This document shows positions 9,391 through 18,551 of a stretch of DNA of 64,000 bases, piece after piece (position 1 is the first letter of the stretch; each line of letters starts with the position of its first letter). Under the pieces are notes generated by a model. It had not been told where the DNA came from and made no database searches. It worked only from the letters and a program-made list of their open reading frames with translations. The position numbers and the translations under genes are program-made. Origin of the DNA: Polaromonas glacialis (lineage in GTDB: Bacteria > Pseudomonadota > Gammaproteobacteria > Burkholderiales > Burkholderiaceae_C); the NCBI RefSeq assembly GCF_000709345.1, contig NZ_KL448323.1, forward strand, positions 62,001-126,000, written 5' to 3'.

Positions 9391-10155
9391 TCAGCCCTGC
9401 GAGCCGCGATGCGCCCAGCCGGTGGTGTGCTTTTCCACCAGGCTGAACAACTCGTACATCGCCATCGCCATCGCGCCGACGACCATCAGGCCGGCAAACG
9501 CCAGGCCCATCTGCATCGACGAGCCGGCCGAGATCAGCAGGTAGCCGATGCCTTCGTTGGCCGCCGTCATTTCCGACACCGTGGTGCCGACAAACGCCAG
9601 CGTGATCGCCACCTTGAGCGAGCCGTAGAAGTAGGGCATGGAGCGCGGCAGCCCGACCTTGACCAGCACGTCCCAGCGCCGGGCGCCCAGCACCCGCAGC
9701 ACGTCTTCGAGTTCGGGCTCCAGCGTCGCCAGGCCGGTGGCGATGTTCACCATGATCGGGAAAAACGAGATCAGGAACGCCGTCAAAATCGCCGGGCCGG
9801 CGCCAATGCCGAACCAGACCACCAGGATCGGCACGAACGCCGCCTTGGGCAGCGCGTTGAACGCCGTCATCAGCGGGTACAGCGCGGCATACGCCAGGCG
9901 CGAACTGCCGACCAGAAAACCGAGCAGCACGCCGACCACGATGGCCAGGCCGAAGCCGGCCATCGTCACCCAGTAGGTACGCCAGGCGTGGCCGGCGATC
10001 AGGCCCTTGTATTCGACCAGTTGCGTCCAGATGCGCCACGGGCTGGGAAAGATGAATTCGGAAATGCTGAATGCCGAGCAGATGACCTGCCACAGCACGA
10101 TCACGGCAGTCAGCAGCAGCCACGGTGACCAGCGCTCGACGGTTTTGTTGTGCAT
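9391..10155 (-). CDS. ABC importer permease, SsuC/TauC/ThiX type
   Basis: A 254-residue inner-membrane permease with about six hydrophobic helices and a binding-protein-dependent transport signature around VLGARRWDVLVKVGLP (near residue 165), the cytoplasmic loop that docks on the ATPase. The family imports sulfonates, nitrate or pyrimidine and riboflavin precursors. It is last in an operon: binding protein, ATPase, permease. The gap to the ATPase stop is 42 bp. The substrate cannot be told from the permease. Confidence 0.9.
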   Translation of the reverse strand: MHNKTVERWSPWLLLTAVIVLWQVICSAFSISEFIFPSPWRIWTQLVEYKGLIAGHAWRTYWVTMAGFGLAIVVGVLLGFLVGSSRLAYAALYPLMTAFNALPKAAFVPILVVWFGIGAGPAILTAFLISFFPIMVNIATGLATLEPELEDVLRVLGARRWDVLVKVGLPRSMPYFYGSLKVAITLAFVGTTVSEMTAANEGIGYLLISAGSSMQMGLAFAGLMVVGAMAMAMYELFSLVEKHTTGWAHRGSQG

Positions 10156-10197
10156 GAAAGCCTTGGCAAATAAGCAGGAAAGGGAAAGCGCCGAGGC

Positions 10198-11019
10198 TCA
10201 GGCGACAGCGGCCGGCTTGCGGAAGGCGCCGATGTGGCCGCGCAGCTCCAGCACGATGTCGGCAAATTCCTTGGTGTAGGTCAGCTCCAGCTCGCGCGGG
10301 CGCGGCAAGTCGATCTCGCGCTTGACGACGAAGCGGCCCGGGCTGCGGCTCATCACATACACCGTGTCGGCCAGGAACACCGACTCGCGCAGGTCGTGCG
10401 TGACCAAAATTACGTTGAAGCGCTGCTCGGTCCACAAATCGCGCAGGATGCACCATAGTTCCTCGCGCGTGAAGGCATCGAGCGCGCCGAAGGGCTCGTC
10501 GAGCAGCAGCATTTTCGGCTCGTGAATCAAGGCCCGGCAGATGCTGGCGCGCTGCTGCATGCCGCCCGACAGCTGCCACGGAAACTTGTCCTCGTAGCCG
10601 CTCAGGCCGACTTTTTGCAGCAGCTTGCGCGCGCTCTCCTCGTATTCCTTGCGCTTGTGCTTGAACTGGCTGCGGTAAGGCTCGACGATTTCCAGCGGCA
10701 GCAGCACGTTGTCCACCGTGGTCCGCCAGGGCAGCAGCGACGGCGCCTGAAACGCCATGCCCGACACCTTCAGCGGCCCGGTCACGGGCTGGCCGTCGAT
10801 GCTGATCTTGCCCATCGACGGCATCTTCAGCCCGGTCGCCAGCTTCATGAAGGTCGACTTGCCGCAGCCCGACGGCCCGACGATGGCGATGAATTCGCCA
10901 GGCTTGACCTTCAGGTCGATGGCCTCGACGGCAAAGTTGTTCTGCTTGCGCAGCTCATCGTTGTAAGCCAGCCAGACATCCTGGAAATCGACAAACCAGG
11001 GTGTTTCGGTTTCGTGCAT
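10198..11019 (-). CDS. ABC importer ATPase, SsuB/TauB/ThiZ type
   Basis: A 273-residue ATPase with Walker A GPSGCGKST near residue 53, signature LSGGMQQR near 155 and Walker B LLLDEPFGALD near 175. I start it at the ATG at 11019 rather than the TTG at 11034. A dispersed repeat (copy C) fills the 73 bp between the upstream binding-protein stop and this start, so its leader may be structured. It powers the adjacent permease. Confidence 0.9.
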   Translation of the reverse strand: MHETETPWFVDFQDVWLAYNDELRKQNNFAVEAIDLKVKPGEFIAIVGPSGCGKSTFMKLATGLKMPSMGKISIDGQPVTGPLKVSGMAFQAPSLLPWRTTVDNVLLPLEIVEPYRSQFKHKRKEYEESARKLLQKVGLSGYEDKFPWQLSGGMQQRASICRALIHEPKMLLLDEPFGALDAFTREELWCILRDLWTEQRFNVILVTHDLRESVFLADTVYVMSRSPGRFVVKREIDLPRPRELELTYTKEFADIVLELRGHIGAFRKPAAVA

Positions 11020-11027
11020 GGTTTTAG

Positions 11028-11086
11028 GTATCAAAAAGTGCTTTTGCGCTTTCCGTGCAAGCGCAACCAGCTATAAAAAACAGAGC
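11028..11086 (-). repeat. Dispersed two-hairpin repeat, copy C
   Basis: A diverged copy starting GCTCTGTTTTTTATAGC on the minus strand, followed by TTGCGC...GCGCAAAAGC and TTTTTGATACC. It lies inside an ABC transporter operon, between the binding-protein stop and the ATPase start. Confidence 0.7.
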
Positions 11087-11092
11087 AATCGA

Positions 11093-12118
11093 TTATTTGG
11101 GCAGCACGTTCAATTCCGCCTTGGTGGGCAGGAACGCGCCGTTCCAGACCGCCTCGGGGTTGACGCGGGTCTTGGTGTTGAAGGCGTCGGACACCTGCGA
11201 CGCCATCAGCGACAGGCGCGCGCCGTTGACCTGGCCGAAGCCTTCGGCACGGGCGTTGGGGCTGTTGATCACGGTGTCGATGGCCAGCTTGAGGCGGCGG
11301 GTTTCGAGCTCGGGGTTGACGATGCCATCGCGCGCCTTGACGTCGGCAATGGCGGCGGCGGGGTTGGCGATCACGTCCTTCGCGCCTTTGGCTAAGGCCG
11401 CGAGGAAGGCTTTGACCGCCGCCGGGTTCTCCTTGATCATTTTGGGCGAGGCGATGATGACGTTGCCGTACAGCTTCACGCCGTAGTCGGGGTAGGGCAG
11501 CACGACCACGTCGGCGGCCTTGACGCCGCGCGCCTCCAGGTTCAGCAGCGAGGTGAAGGTAAAGCCGGTGATGGCGTCAATGTCGCCGCGAATCAGCATG
11601 GTTTCGCGCAGCGCCGGGTCCATCGCCGTCCAGGTCACGTTGCTGATGGCGTTGGCATTGGCAAAGATCGGAAAGGCGCGGCGGCCGGCGTCGAACACCG
11701 GGGCGCCGAATTTCTTGCCGCTTAGGTCGGCGGGCGTCTTGATGCCGGATTTTTTCAGTGCCATGACCGAGGCCGGCGTGTCGTTGTAAACCATCATCAC
11801 CGCGACCGGCTTGTTTGGCGCGTCCACGTTGTTGGCGTGGAATTCCATCAGTGCGGCCATGTCGGCAAAGCCCATGTCGTAGGCGCCCGACGCCACCCGC
11901 GTGACCGTGCCGCCCGAGCCGTTGCCGGCATCCACCGTCACGTCAAGCCTGGCGTCCTTGAAATAACCTTTCGCCGCCGGCGTCAGGAACAGCGCCGCAG
12001 GGCCTTCAAACCGCCAGTCGAGCTGGAACTTGATGGGCGTGTTCTGCGCGTGCGCGGCGGAGGTGGCGGCAAGCACGGCAGCGCTCAAGGACGTGACGAG
12101 GAAAGGGTGCAATGGCAT
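11093..12118 (-). CDS. ABC importer periplasmic binding protein, NMT1/THI5-like
   Basis: The frame is open from 12202, but I place the start at 12118 (MPLHPF), which has AAGG about eight bases upstream and a classic signal peptide ending in SAAHAQ. The mature protein starts NTPIKFQLDWRFEGPAALFL, typical of the NMT1/THI5-like receptor fold. About 341 residues, periplasmic. The DLSGKKFGAPVF and RGDIDAITGFTF segments belong to the ligand-binding lobes. Family ligands include pyrimidine precursors, nitrate and sulfonates; none can be chosen here. First gene of the operon. Confidence 0.88.
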   Translation of the reverse strand: MPLHPFLVTSLSAAVLAATSAAHAQNTPIKFQLDWRFEGPAALFLTPAAKGYFKDARLDVTVDAGNGSGGTVTRVASGAYDMGFADMAALMEFHANNVDAPNKPVAVMMVYNDTPASVMALKKSGIKTPADLSGKKFGAPVFDAGRRAFPIFANANAISNVTWTAMDPALRETMLIRGDIDAITGFTFTSLLNLEARGVKAADVVVLPYPDYGVKLYGNVIIASPKMIKENPAAVKAFLAALAKGAKDVIANPAAAIADVKARDGIVNPELETRRLKLAIDTVINSPNARAEGFGQVNGARLSLMASQVSDAFNTKTRVNPEAVWNGAFLPTKAELNVLPK

Positions 12119-12260
12119 GGATGACCTTGGGTGAGAGTGATGACGCAGGGCTTGCAAAGACTGTGCCAGTGGCGGGGTTTCATGGCGCTGGAGCCGTGTC
12201 AAGCTGCTGCAAAGGAGCTATTGAATATCAGTACCTGCACGTGACGTCTTGTTTATCGCA

Positions 12261-12275
12261 AATACGCTATTATTT
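12261..12275 (+). promoter_or_regulatory. Possible promoter/operator of the toxin-antitoxin pair
   Basis: The small inverted repeat AATA-CGC-TATT overlaps a -10-like TATTAT five bases upstream of the toxin ATG. HigA-type antitoxins usually bind palindromes overlapping their own promoter. The assignment is by position and composition only. Confidence 0.3.
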
Positions 12276-12279
12276 TCCC

Positions 12280-12612
12280 ATGAAATGGGAGATCAAATAT
12301 CACGACGAGAAGTTGCAGTCAGACATTCTTGCGCTTCCAACCGGACTATTGGCGAGGTATTTTCATTGCACTGATCGCATGCTGGAATTTGGCCCTGATT
12401 TAGGAATGCCGCATACGCGCGCAATGGCTGCGGGTTTGTTCGAATTGCGTCTGAAATCGCGTGAGGGCATCGGAAGAGTTTTTTACTGCACCATGGCGGG
12501 ACGAAAAATCGTCATGCTTCACCAGTTCGTGAAGAAGACGAACAAGACGCCTCCCAAGGAATTGAGTCTCGCGCGCCAGCGCATGAAGGAGTGGAAAAAT
12601 GTTGACACATAA
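12280..12612 (+). CDS. HigB/RelE-like toxin of a type II toxin-antitoxin pair (Gp49-like)
   Basis: A 110-residue basic protein starting MKWEIKYHD, with LFELRLKSREGIGRVFYC and IVMLHQFVKKTNKTP, the core of the phage Gp49-like/HigB branch of the RelE fold. Members cleave mRNA, often at the ribosome. The frame extends upstream to 12112, but similarity begins at the ATG at 12280, and an AT-rich AATACGCTATTATTTT stretch just upstream looks like a promoter. The stop overlaps the antitoxin start by 14 bp, the toxin-first order of HigBA systems. Base composition is clearly AT-richer than the surroundings, a sign of transfer. Confidence 0.85.
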   Translation: MKWEIKYHDEKLQSDILALPTGLLARYFHCTDRMLEFGPDLGMPHTRAMAAGLFELRLKSREGIGRVFYCTMAGRKIVMLHQFVKKTNKTPPKELSLARQRMKEWKNVDT

Positions 12613-12949
12613 GCAGATGCGCGCCAAGGCATTGGCAAACACAGAGGTAAAGACAGAATTCGACCAGCTGGCCGATGAATTCTCGCTTTTGGATGAGTTT
12701 TTCAAGGCGCGCGCGGCGCAAGGGCTTACCCAGGCGCAAGTGGCCGAGAAGATTGGCACGACCCAGTCCGCCGTGGCACGCATGGAATCGGGTAGCGGCA
12801 AGCACTCACCGTCGCTGGCCACGCTTTCGAAATATGCGCAAGCTTTGGGCTGCACGCTGGAAGTCAGGCTGATTCGAAAATCGCTGACCCCGAAAAATTC
12901 AACGGCTCGTTCCAGCGGAGCCGCTTCTCGTGCTGATGGTGGGCTTTGA
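12599..12949 (+). CDS. HigA-like antitoxin, XRE-family DNA-binding protein
   Basis: A 116-residue protein with a helix-turn-helix at about 38-95 (GLTQAQVAEKIGTTQSAVAR is the recognition region). Residues 100-116 form a polar tail. It starts within the toxin gene (14-bp overlap), so the two are co-translated. As in other HigBA pairs it should bind and neutralise the toxin and repress the shared promoter. Confidence 0.87.
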   Translation: MLTHKQMRAKALANTEVKTEFDQLADEFSLLDEFFKARAAQGLTQAQVAEKIGTTQSAVARMESGSGKHSPSLATLSKYAQALGCTLEVRLIRKSLTPKNSTARSSGAASRADGGL

Positions 12950-13013
12950 CGTTCACATTCGGATAAAAAAAGCACCTTGCACCCGCTACCGTCATTCATG
13001 GCAGGCCAGCCAG

Positions 13014-13070
13014 CACTACAAAATAAATAGCAGCTTGCGCAGGGGGGTATTGCGCCAGAGCCTTAAAACA
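13014..13070 (+). repeat. Dispersed two-hairpin repeat, copy E
   Basis: Contains ACTACAAAATAAATAGC, then TTGCGCA, nine bases and TGCGCC. It lies between the convergent ends of the antitoxin and maeB genes. The left arm of the first palindrome is partly degraded. Confidence 0.7.
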
Positions 13071-13139
13071 TCCTCAAACCCGCAATCTTGGCGATCAGGT
13101 TCGGGCTGAAGCATAAATTCGGGTCCGCCCCCATCCCAA

Positions 13140-13160
13140 CCTTCCCCCAGCGGGGGAAGG
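13140..13160. terminator. Perfect 9-bp hairpin after maeB
   Basis: CCTTCCCCC and GGGGGAAGG pair perfectly around a three-base loop, 13 bp past the maeB stop. No T-run follows on either strand, so it may be an mRNA 3'-end stabiliser or a repeat element rather than a standard intrinsic terminator. Confidence 0.45.
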
Positions 13161-13173
13161 AGCAAGTCAGCCG

Positions 13174-15471
13174 TCAGCGCCCCGCGCCCGCGTTGGCCAC
13201 CGCCAGCGCCGTCATGTTCAAAATCCGCCGCACCGTGGCCGACGGCGTCATGACATGCACCGTGGCGGCCGCGCCCAGCAGGATCGGCCCGATGGTGATG
13301 CCTTCGCCCCCGGTGACTTTCAGTACGTTGAACAAAATGTTGGCTGCGTCCAGGTTCGGGCAGATCAGGATGTTGGCCTCGCCGGTCAGCGTGGTGTCCA
13401 TCAGCGAATTGCGGCGGATCGTCTCCGACAGGGCGGCATCGCCGTGCATCTCGCCGTCGCATTCCACGTCCGGCGCTATTCTTGCAAACAGTTCGCGGGC
13501 GCGCCGCATCTTCAGGGCGGAAGACCGCTTGGACGAGCCGTAATTCGAATGCGACAAAAACGCCACCTTGGGCGGCAGGCCGAAGCGGCGCACTTCCTCG
13601 GCGGCCATCAGCGCGATGCTGGCGAGCTGCTCGGCGCTCGGGTCTTCGTTGACGAAGGTGTCGGCGATGAACAGCGTGTGCTTGGGCAGCATCAGCGCAT
13701 TGACGGTGGCAAAACCGGGCGCGCCTTCTTTCAGGCCAATGATGTCGCGGATGTGGTCCAGGTGGACGTCGAAGCGGCCGTGCAGGCCGCACAGCATGGC
13801 GTCGGCGTCGCCCAGGTGGACCATCAGCGCGCCAATGCTGGTGGTCGAGCGGCGCACGGCGGCCTTGGCGGCTTCGGGGCTGACGCCCTCGCGGCCGAGC
13901 AGCCGGTGGTAGGTTTCCCAGTACTGGCGAAAGCGCGAATCGTCCTCGGGATTGACGCATTCCACGTCCTTGCCCAGGCGCATGCGCAGGCCGGCCTTGA
14001 GGATGCGCGCCTCGATCACGGCCGGGCGGCCGATCAGGATGGGCGATGCCAGGTTGTCGTCCAGCGCCAGCTGCACGGCGCGCAGCACGCGCTCGTCCTC
14101 GCCCTCGGCATAGGCGACGCGTTTGGTGGTGGCGGCGCGGGCGGCGCCGAACACCGGCCGCATCAGCATGCCGGTGGAATAGACAAAACGGCTCAGGCTC
14201 TGGCGGTAGGCTTCCATGTCCTCGATCGGGCGGGTGGCCACGCCCGACGCCTCGGCGGCTTTCGCCACGGCCGGTGCGATGCGCAAGATCAGGCGCGAGT
14301 CGAACGGCGTCGGGATCAGGTAGTCGGGACCAAACGACAGCTCCTGGCCGGCATAGGCTCTGGCCACTTCCTCGCTGATGTCGGCCTTGGCCAGGTTGGC
14401 GATCTCGCGAACGCAGGCCAGCTTCATGGCTTCGGTGATCTTGGTCGCGCCGCAGTCGAGCGCGCCGCGAAAGATGTAGGGGAAGCACAGCACGTTGTTG
14501 ACCTGGTTCGGATAGTCCGAGCGGCCGGTGGCGATGATGCAGTCGGGCCGGACGGCCTTGGCCAGTTCGGGCCGGATTTCAGGCTCCGGGTTGGCCAGCG
14601 CCAGAATGATGGGCTTGCTGGCCATGGTCATGACCATGTCCTGCGTCAGCACGCCGGGCGCCGAGCAGCCCAGGAACACGTCGGCGCCGTTGACTGCATC
14701 GGCCATCGTGCGCTCGCTGCCGGTCTGTGCAAAGCGTGCCTTCGATTCGTCAAAACCGCCGGGCCGGCCTTCGTAGATCACACCCTTGGAGTCGCAGACG
14801 TAAATGTTTTCGACGCGCACGCCCAGGCCGACCATCACGTCCAGGCAGGCCAGCGCCGCAGCGCCCGCGCCCGAGACCGCGACGCGAACGTCCTCGATGT
14901 TCTTGCCCACCAGTTCCAGCCCGTTGAGCAGCGCGGCCGACGAGATGATTGCGGTGCCGTGCTGGTCATCGTGAAACACCGGGATGTTCATGCGCTCGCG
15001 CAGTTTTTTCTCGATGTAGAAGCACTCGGGCGCCTTGATGTCTTCCAGGTTGATGCCGCCCAGCGTCGGCTCCATGGCGGCGATGATATCGACCAGCTTG
15101 TCGGGGTCGTTCTCGTCGAGTTCGATGTCGAACACGTCGATGCCTGCGAACTTCTTGAACAGGCAGCCCTTGCCTTCCATCACCGGCTTGGCGGCCAGCG
15201 GGCCGATGTTGCCCAGGCCCAGCACGGCGGTGCCGTTGGTGATCACGCCGACCAGGTTGCCGCGCGAGGTGAAATCGTGCGCCAGCGACGGGTCGGCCTG
15301 GATGTCCAGGCAGGGGTAGGCCACGCCGGGCGAGTAGGCCAGCGACAGGTCGCGCTGGTTGGACAGGGGTTTGGTGGCGTTGACAGAAATCTTGCCGCGC
15401 GTGGGCAGGCGGTGGTAGTCGCGCGCGGCTTCGCGCAGGGCCACTTCGGCCGGGGAAAGGGCTTTGTCCAT
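13174..15471 (-). CDS. maeB: NADP-dependent malic enzyme, MaeB type with phosphotransacetylase-like domain
   Basis: It decarboxylates malate to pyruvate, producing NADPH. The 765-residue length fits the large MaeB form: a malic-enzyme half (about 1-430; [24 protein letters not shown] and [12 protein letters not shown] are visible) and a C-terminal phosphotransacetylase-like half (about 435-765), which in this family is regulatory rather than catalytic. I start at the ATG at 15471 ([10 protein letters not shown]) because GGAGACACC precedes it; the frame extends to 15498. A single gene, flanked by a convergent toxin-antitoxin unit and a divergent Bug receptor. Confidence 0.95.
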   Translation of the reverse strand: MDKALSPAEVALREAARDYHRLPTRGKISVNATKPLSNQRDLSLAYSPGVAYPCLDIQADPSLAHDFTSRGNLVGVITNGTAVLGLGNIGPLAAKPVMEGKGCLFKKFAGIDVFDIELDENDPDKLVDIIAAMEPTLGGINLEDIKAPECFYIEKKLRERMNIPVFHDDQHGTAIISSAALLNGLELVGKNIEDVRVAVSGAGAAALACLDVMVGLGVRVENIYVCDSKGVIYEGRPGGFDESKARFAQTGSERTMADAVNGADVFLGCSAPGVLTQDMVMTMASKPIILALANPEPEIRPELAKAVRPDCIIATGRSDYPNQVNNVLCFPYIFRGALDCGATKITEAMKLACVREIANLAKADISEEVARAYAGQELSFGPDYLIPTPFDSRLILRIAPAVAKAAEASGVATRPIEDMEAYRQSLSRFVYSTGMLMRPVFGAARAATTKRVAYAEGEDERVLRAVQLALDDNLASPILIGRPAVIEARILKAGLRMRLGKDVECVNPEDDSRFRQYWETYHRLLGREGVSPEAAKAAVRRSTTSIGALMVHLGDADAMLCGLHGRFDVHLDHIRDIIGLKEGAPGFATVNALMLPKHTLFIADTFVNEDPSAEQLASIALMAAEEVRRFGLPPKVAFLSHSNYGSSKRSSALKMRRARELFARIAPDVECDGEMHGDAALSETIRRNSLMDTTLTGEANILICPNLDAANILFNVLKVTGGEGITIGPILLGAAATVHVMTPSATVRRILNMTALAVANAGAGR

Positions 15472-15693
15472 GGTGTCTCCTGACTTTTTGTTGAACACAT
15501 GCAGATAACGCTAAAGGGTACTGCAAATGCGCGGGCTTTCATGCTGGACGGAGGCCGCTTTTTGGCTTGCAGTTGCCCGAAGGCGGTGTTTTTTTGCGCC
15601 GCAAGCCAGGCGCCTGAAGCCCGCACCCGCGTGTCATCGGGCCGTCATGCGTCACGGCGACAATCTTTCTTCCGCCACTTTTTTGCTCCGTCC

Positions 15694-16710
15694 ATGAATC
15701 TCAGTTCAACAAGCGCCCCGGGCCGCCGCCAGATGCTGGCGCTGCTCGCCGCCGCAGCCGCCAGCCTGGCAATGCCGGCCGCGCTGGCGCAAGGGCTGTC
15801 GACGCCTTCGGCGGTGTATCCGGATCGGGCCGTCCGGATCGTCGTGCCTTTTGCCCCCGGCGCGGGCACCGATGCGATGGCGCGGCTGGTGGCGCAAAAG
15901 CTCGGCGAAGTCATGAACGCCAGCTTTGTCGTGGACAACCGCGCCGGCGCCTCCGGGGCCATCGGCACGCAATACGTGGCGCAGGCCCCGCCCGACGGCT
16001 ACACGCTGCTGCTGGCGGCGTCTCCTTTTACTACCGTGGCCGCGTCGGTTCCCGGCGCCCACTACGACCCGCTGCGCCAGTTCACGCCGGTCGGCATGAT
16101 TGCCACCGGGCCGCTGGTCTGGGCGGCCAACAACGCGCTGCCGGCCAACAGCATGAAGGAGCTGGTCGCGCTGGCCCGGCGGCAGCCCGGTGTGCTCAAT
16201 TACGGCTCGGCCGGCGCCGGCGGCGTGAACCACCTGGTGCTCGAACTGCTCAAGGCGCGCACCGGCACCTTCATCACGCACATTCCCTACCGTGGCGTGG
16301 CGCCGGCCACCATGGACATGATTGGCGGGCAGATCCAGCTGGTCACCGGCACCATTCCGGCCTTGCTGCCCTTCATCAAGAACGGCAGCGTCAAGCCGCT
16401 GGCGGTGACCAGCGCCAAACGCTCCAGCGCGCTGCCCGACGTTCCCAGCATGAGCGAGGCCGGGCTGGCAGGCTTTGACGTGGTGAACTACTTTGCGCTG
16501 ATGGCGCCTGCCGGCACACCGCCCGCCATTGTCAACAGCCTGAACGCAGCCATCAACAAGGTCGTGGCCCTGCCCGAAGTGCTGGCCCGCTTCAAGGCCG
16601 ACGCGGTCGAAGCCGCGCCCGGCTCGCCCGTACTGCTCGGCCATTTCATCGAAGCCGATTACCGCGCCTGGCGCAATGTGGTGAAGACGCAGAACCTGAA
16701 GATCGAGTAG
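15694..16710 (+). CDS. Bug-family tripartite tricarboxylate transporter receptor
   Basis: Periplasmic solute receptor of the TctC/Bug family, about 338 residues from the ATG at 15694. A signal peptide with GRRQMLALLAAAAASLAM ends near AALAQ. The fingerprint RIVVPFAPGAGTDAMARLVA follows at the N-lobe, and the later PYRGVAPATMDM and VTSAKRSSALPDVPS segments are typical. These receptors bind carboxylates or aromatic acids. No TctA or TctB membrane genes are adjacent, so it is an orphan receptor, as is usual in this bacterial group. Confidence 0.9.
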   Translation: MNLSSTSAPGRRQMLALLAAAAASLAMPAALAQGLSTPSAVYPDRAVRIVVPFAPGAGTDAMARLVAQKLGEVMNASFVVDNRAGASGAIGTQYVAQAPPDGYTLLLAASPFTTVAASVPGAHYDPLRQFTPVGMIATGPLVWAANNALPANSMKELVALARRQPGVLNYGSAGAGGVNHLVLELLKARTGTFITHIPYRGVAPATMDMIGGQIQLVTGTIPALLPFIKNGSVKPLAVTSAKRSSALPDVPSMSEAGLAGFDVVNYFALMAPAGTPPAIVNSLNAAINKVVALPEVLARFKADAVEAAPGSPVLLGHFIEADYRAWRNVVKTQNLKIE

Positions 16711-16781
16711 CCCGCGCATCTGGGGGGTAAAGCTGCAACAGCGGCCTTCGACACTGACAAGCGTCGGGGTGGCACGCCCCG

Positions 16782-16979
16782 CCAGCAGGGGCCGCGGAGC
16801 CGGCTTCGCCGGGCCGCAGGCGCAGCGGCCCCCTCGGGGGCAGCGAACCACACGAAGTGGGGAGCGTGGGGGGTGACACTTCCCCACCCAGCAGGGGCCG
16901 CGGAACCGGCTTTGCCGGGCCGCAGGCGCAGCGCCCCCTCGGGGGGCAGCGAACCACACGCAGTGGGGAGCGTGGGGGC
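16782..16979. repeat. Tandem pair of a GC-rich repeat of about 90 bp
   Basis: Two near-identical units, 16782-16872 and 16888-16979, each run from CAGCAGGGGCCGCGG through a CCCCTCGGGGG hairpin to GGGGAGCGTGGGGG. They lie between the convergent ends of the Bug receptor and a small lipoprotein. A third copy is embedded in xdhA at 27642-27733. No coding content. Confidence 0.88.
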
Positions 16980-17489
16980 TTAATCTTGCCCTTCGGTCAG
17001 CGTATCCAGCTGGAACTTGCCGCTCTTGTGCCACAGCCAGGTGTCGGTGTAGACCACCTTGCCCAGCCGCACCGGCGCCGGGAAGGGCGAGGCCTGCCGG
17101 ATGGTGCGCTCAATCTCGGCCATCACTTCGGGCGCATGGCGCGGCGCCCGCAGCCAGTCCAGCCGGGTGACGCGGCCGACCCGGTCGATTTCCACATTCA
17201 TCACGCCCACAGCGTACAGCAGCGGCGGCAGCCGGCCCTTGTAGATGCGCTCGGCATTGAGACCGTACAGGTGGCTGGCGCCATCTTCCCGGTAGGCCCG
17301 GGGCGACGCCGCCGAGGAATTGCGTGCCGAGCCGCGAGCAGCGGGCACCGGCCCGACGACCCCGGTCGGCTGGGACGGCGCTGAACCAGGGAGGGTCGGA
17401 GGCGCCATCTTGCAGGCGCTGGCCACCAGCGCGGCGGCGCCTGTGAGCCACCGGAGGAGCCAGAATCGGCGGGGTTTGGATTCAGACAT
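16980..17489 (-). CDS. Small lipoprotein with TonB-like C-terminal region
   Basis: I start at the ATG at 17489 (MSESKPRRFW), giving 169 residues; the frame is open further upstream, but the signal sequence begins here. The hydrophobic stretch ends in ALVASAC, a plausible lipobox. A Pro/Ala/Ser-rich linker follows, then a C-terminal module (about 80-165) with VGVMNVEIDRVGRVTRLDWL and PEVMAEIERTIRQASPFPAP. This resembles the TonB/energy-transducer C-terminal fold, though short. Its function is unknown. The stop touches the GC-rich tandem repeat. xdhC starts 90 bp away on the other strand. Confidence 0.7.
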   Translation of the reverse strand: MSESKPRRFWLLRWLTGAAALVASACKMAPPTLPGSAPSQPTGVVGPVPAARGSARNSSAASPRAYREDGASHLYGLNAERIYKGRLPPLLYAVGVMNVEIDRVGRVTRLDWLRAPRHAPEVMAEIERTIRQASPFPAPVRLGKVVYTDTWLWHKSGKFQLDTLTEGQD

Positions 17490-17578
17490 GGGCATAGTTT
17501 GGTAAGGTGATTCGGGCCGGACGCCAATATTGCCGTTTTTTTCCATCCGCATGGTTTTCATTTCGAGACGCTTCATTC

Positions 17579-18421
17579 ATGATTCTCAGCCATTCCGTCC
17601 ATTGTGCCGAACACTTTTTTGCAGCGTTGGCCCGCCAGCCGGCGGTGCTGGTGCGTGTCGTTTCGACCCAGGGCTCGGTGCCGCGCGAAGCCGGCGCCTG
17701 GATGGGCGTGTTTGCCGATGCGCTGGTCGGCACGATTGGCGGCGGCCACCTGGAGTTCGATGCAACGGCACGGGCGCGAGCCCTTCTGGCGGCATCAGGC
17801 GAGTCCTCTGGCCCGGAAAACGCCGTTCCTCTGCGCCTGCGGTTTGCCCTCGGGCCTTCGCTGGGCCAGTGCTGCGGCGGCGTGGTGCATCTGGCGTTTG
17901 AACGCGTCAGCGCCAGCGACCTGCCGGTGCTGGCGCAAACGCTGGAAGCCCCCTTGACACCGGTGGCGCTGTTCGGCGGCGGCCATGTCGGCCATGCGCT
18001 GGCGCGGGTGCTGGCGCCATTGCCGTTTTCACTCACCTGGATCGACAGCCGCGACGGCGTTTTTCCGCAGGACCTGCCGGCGCGCGTGGCCTGCGAGCAT
18101 TCCGAGCCGGTGCAGTCGGCGGTGCCCGGCCTGGCGCCGCAGTCGCGCGTGCTGATCATGAGCTTCAGCCATGCCGAAGACCTGGAAATCGTCGCCAGTT
18201 GCCTGTTGCGCCAGCGCGGGAAAGCCGACCTGCCGTATGTCGGCCTGATTGGCAGCAAGACCAAATGGGCCACGTTCAGGAACCGCCTGGAGGCGCGCGG
18301 CTTTGGCGCCGAAGAACTGGCGCACGTCACCTGCCCGATCGGCGTGCCCGGCATCACCGGCAAGGAACCCGAAGTGATTGCCGTGGCGGTGGCGGCGCAG
18401 TTGCTGCAGATGCTTGGCTAG
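17579..18421 (+). CDS. xdhC: Xanthine dehydrogenase accessory protein XdhC
   Basis: XdhC binds molybdenum cofactor, helps convert it to the sulfido form and loads it into XdhB. About 280 residues from the ATG at 17579. The N-terminal domain has VRVVSTQGSVPREAGAWM and GTIGGGHLE; the C-terminal Rossmann domain has ALFGGGHVGHALAR near residue 140 and YVGLIGSKTKW near 220. It lies about 5.6 kb from the xdhAB genes, on the opposite strand, so it is a separate unit with the same role. Confidence 0.93.
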   Translation: MILSHSVHCAEHFFAALARQPAVLVRVVSTQGSVPREAGAWMGVFADALVGTIGGGHLEFDATARARALLAASGESSGPENAVPLRLRFALGPSLGQCCGGVVHLAFERVSASDLPVLAQTLEAPLTPVALFGGGHVGHALARVLAPLPFSLTWIDSRDGVFPQDLPARVACEHSEPVQSAVPGLAPQSRVLIMSFSHAEDLEIVASCLLRQRGKADLPYVGLIGSKTKWATFRNRLEARGFGAEELAHVTCPIGVPGITGKEPEVIAVAVAAQLLQMLG

Positions 18422-18451
18422 CCGCAGGGAAGCGCACGATCCTATAGATAT

Positions 18452-18511
18452 GCTATGCAATCAATAGCTGGTTGCGTAAGCAGCACCTGCGAAAAAGCAC
18501 TATTTGGTCGC
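18452..18511 (+). repeat. Dispersed two-hairpin repeat, copy F
   Basis: GCTATGCAATCAATAGC followed by a TTGCG...TGCGAAAAAGC segment and TATTTGG. It lies between the convergent ends of xdhC and the SMR gene. Confidence 0.78.
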
Positions 18512-18551
18512 AGAAAACCGACGATTTCCAGAACAAACTGGGTTTGCGGCA

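Noticed and set aside
12216..12240. Possible truncated copy of the dispersed repeat (GCTATTGAATATCAG)
   Set aside because: Only the left palindrome half is recognisable and the second hairpin is absent. Not counted as a copy.
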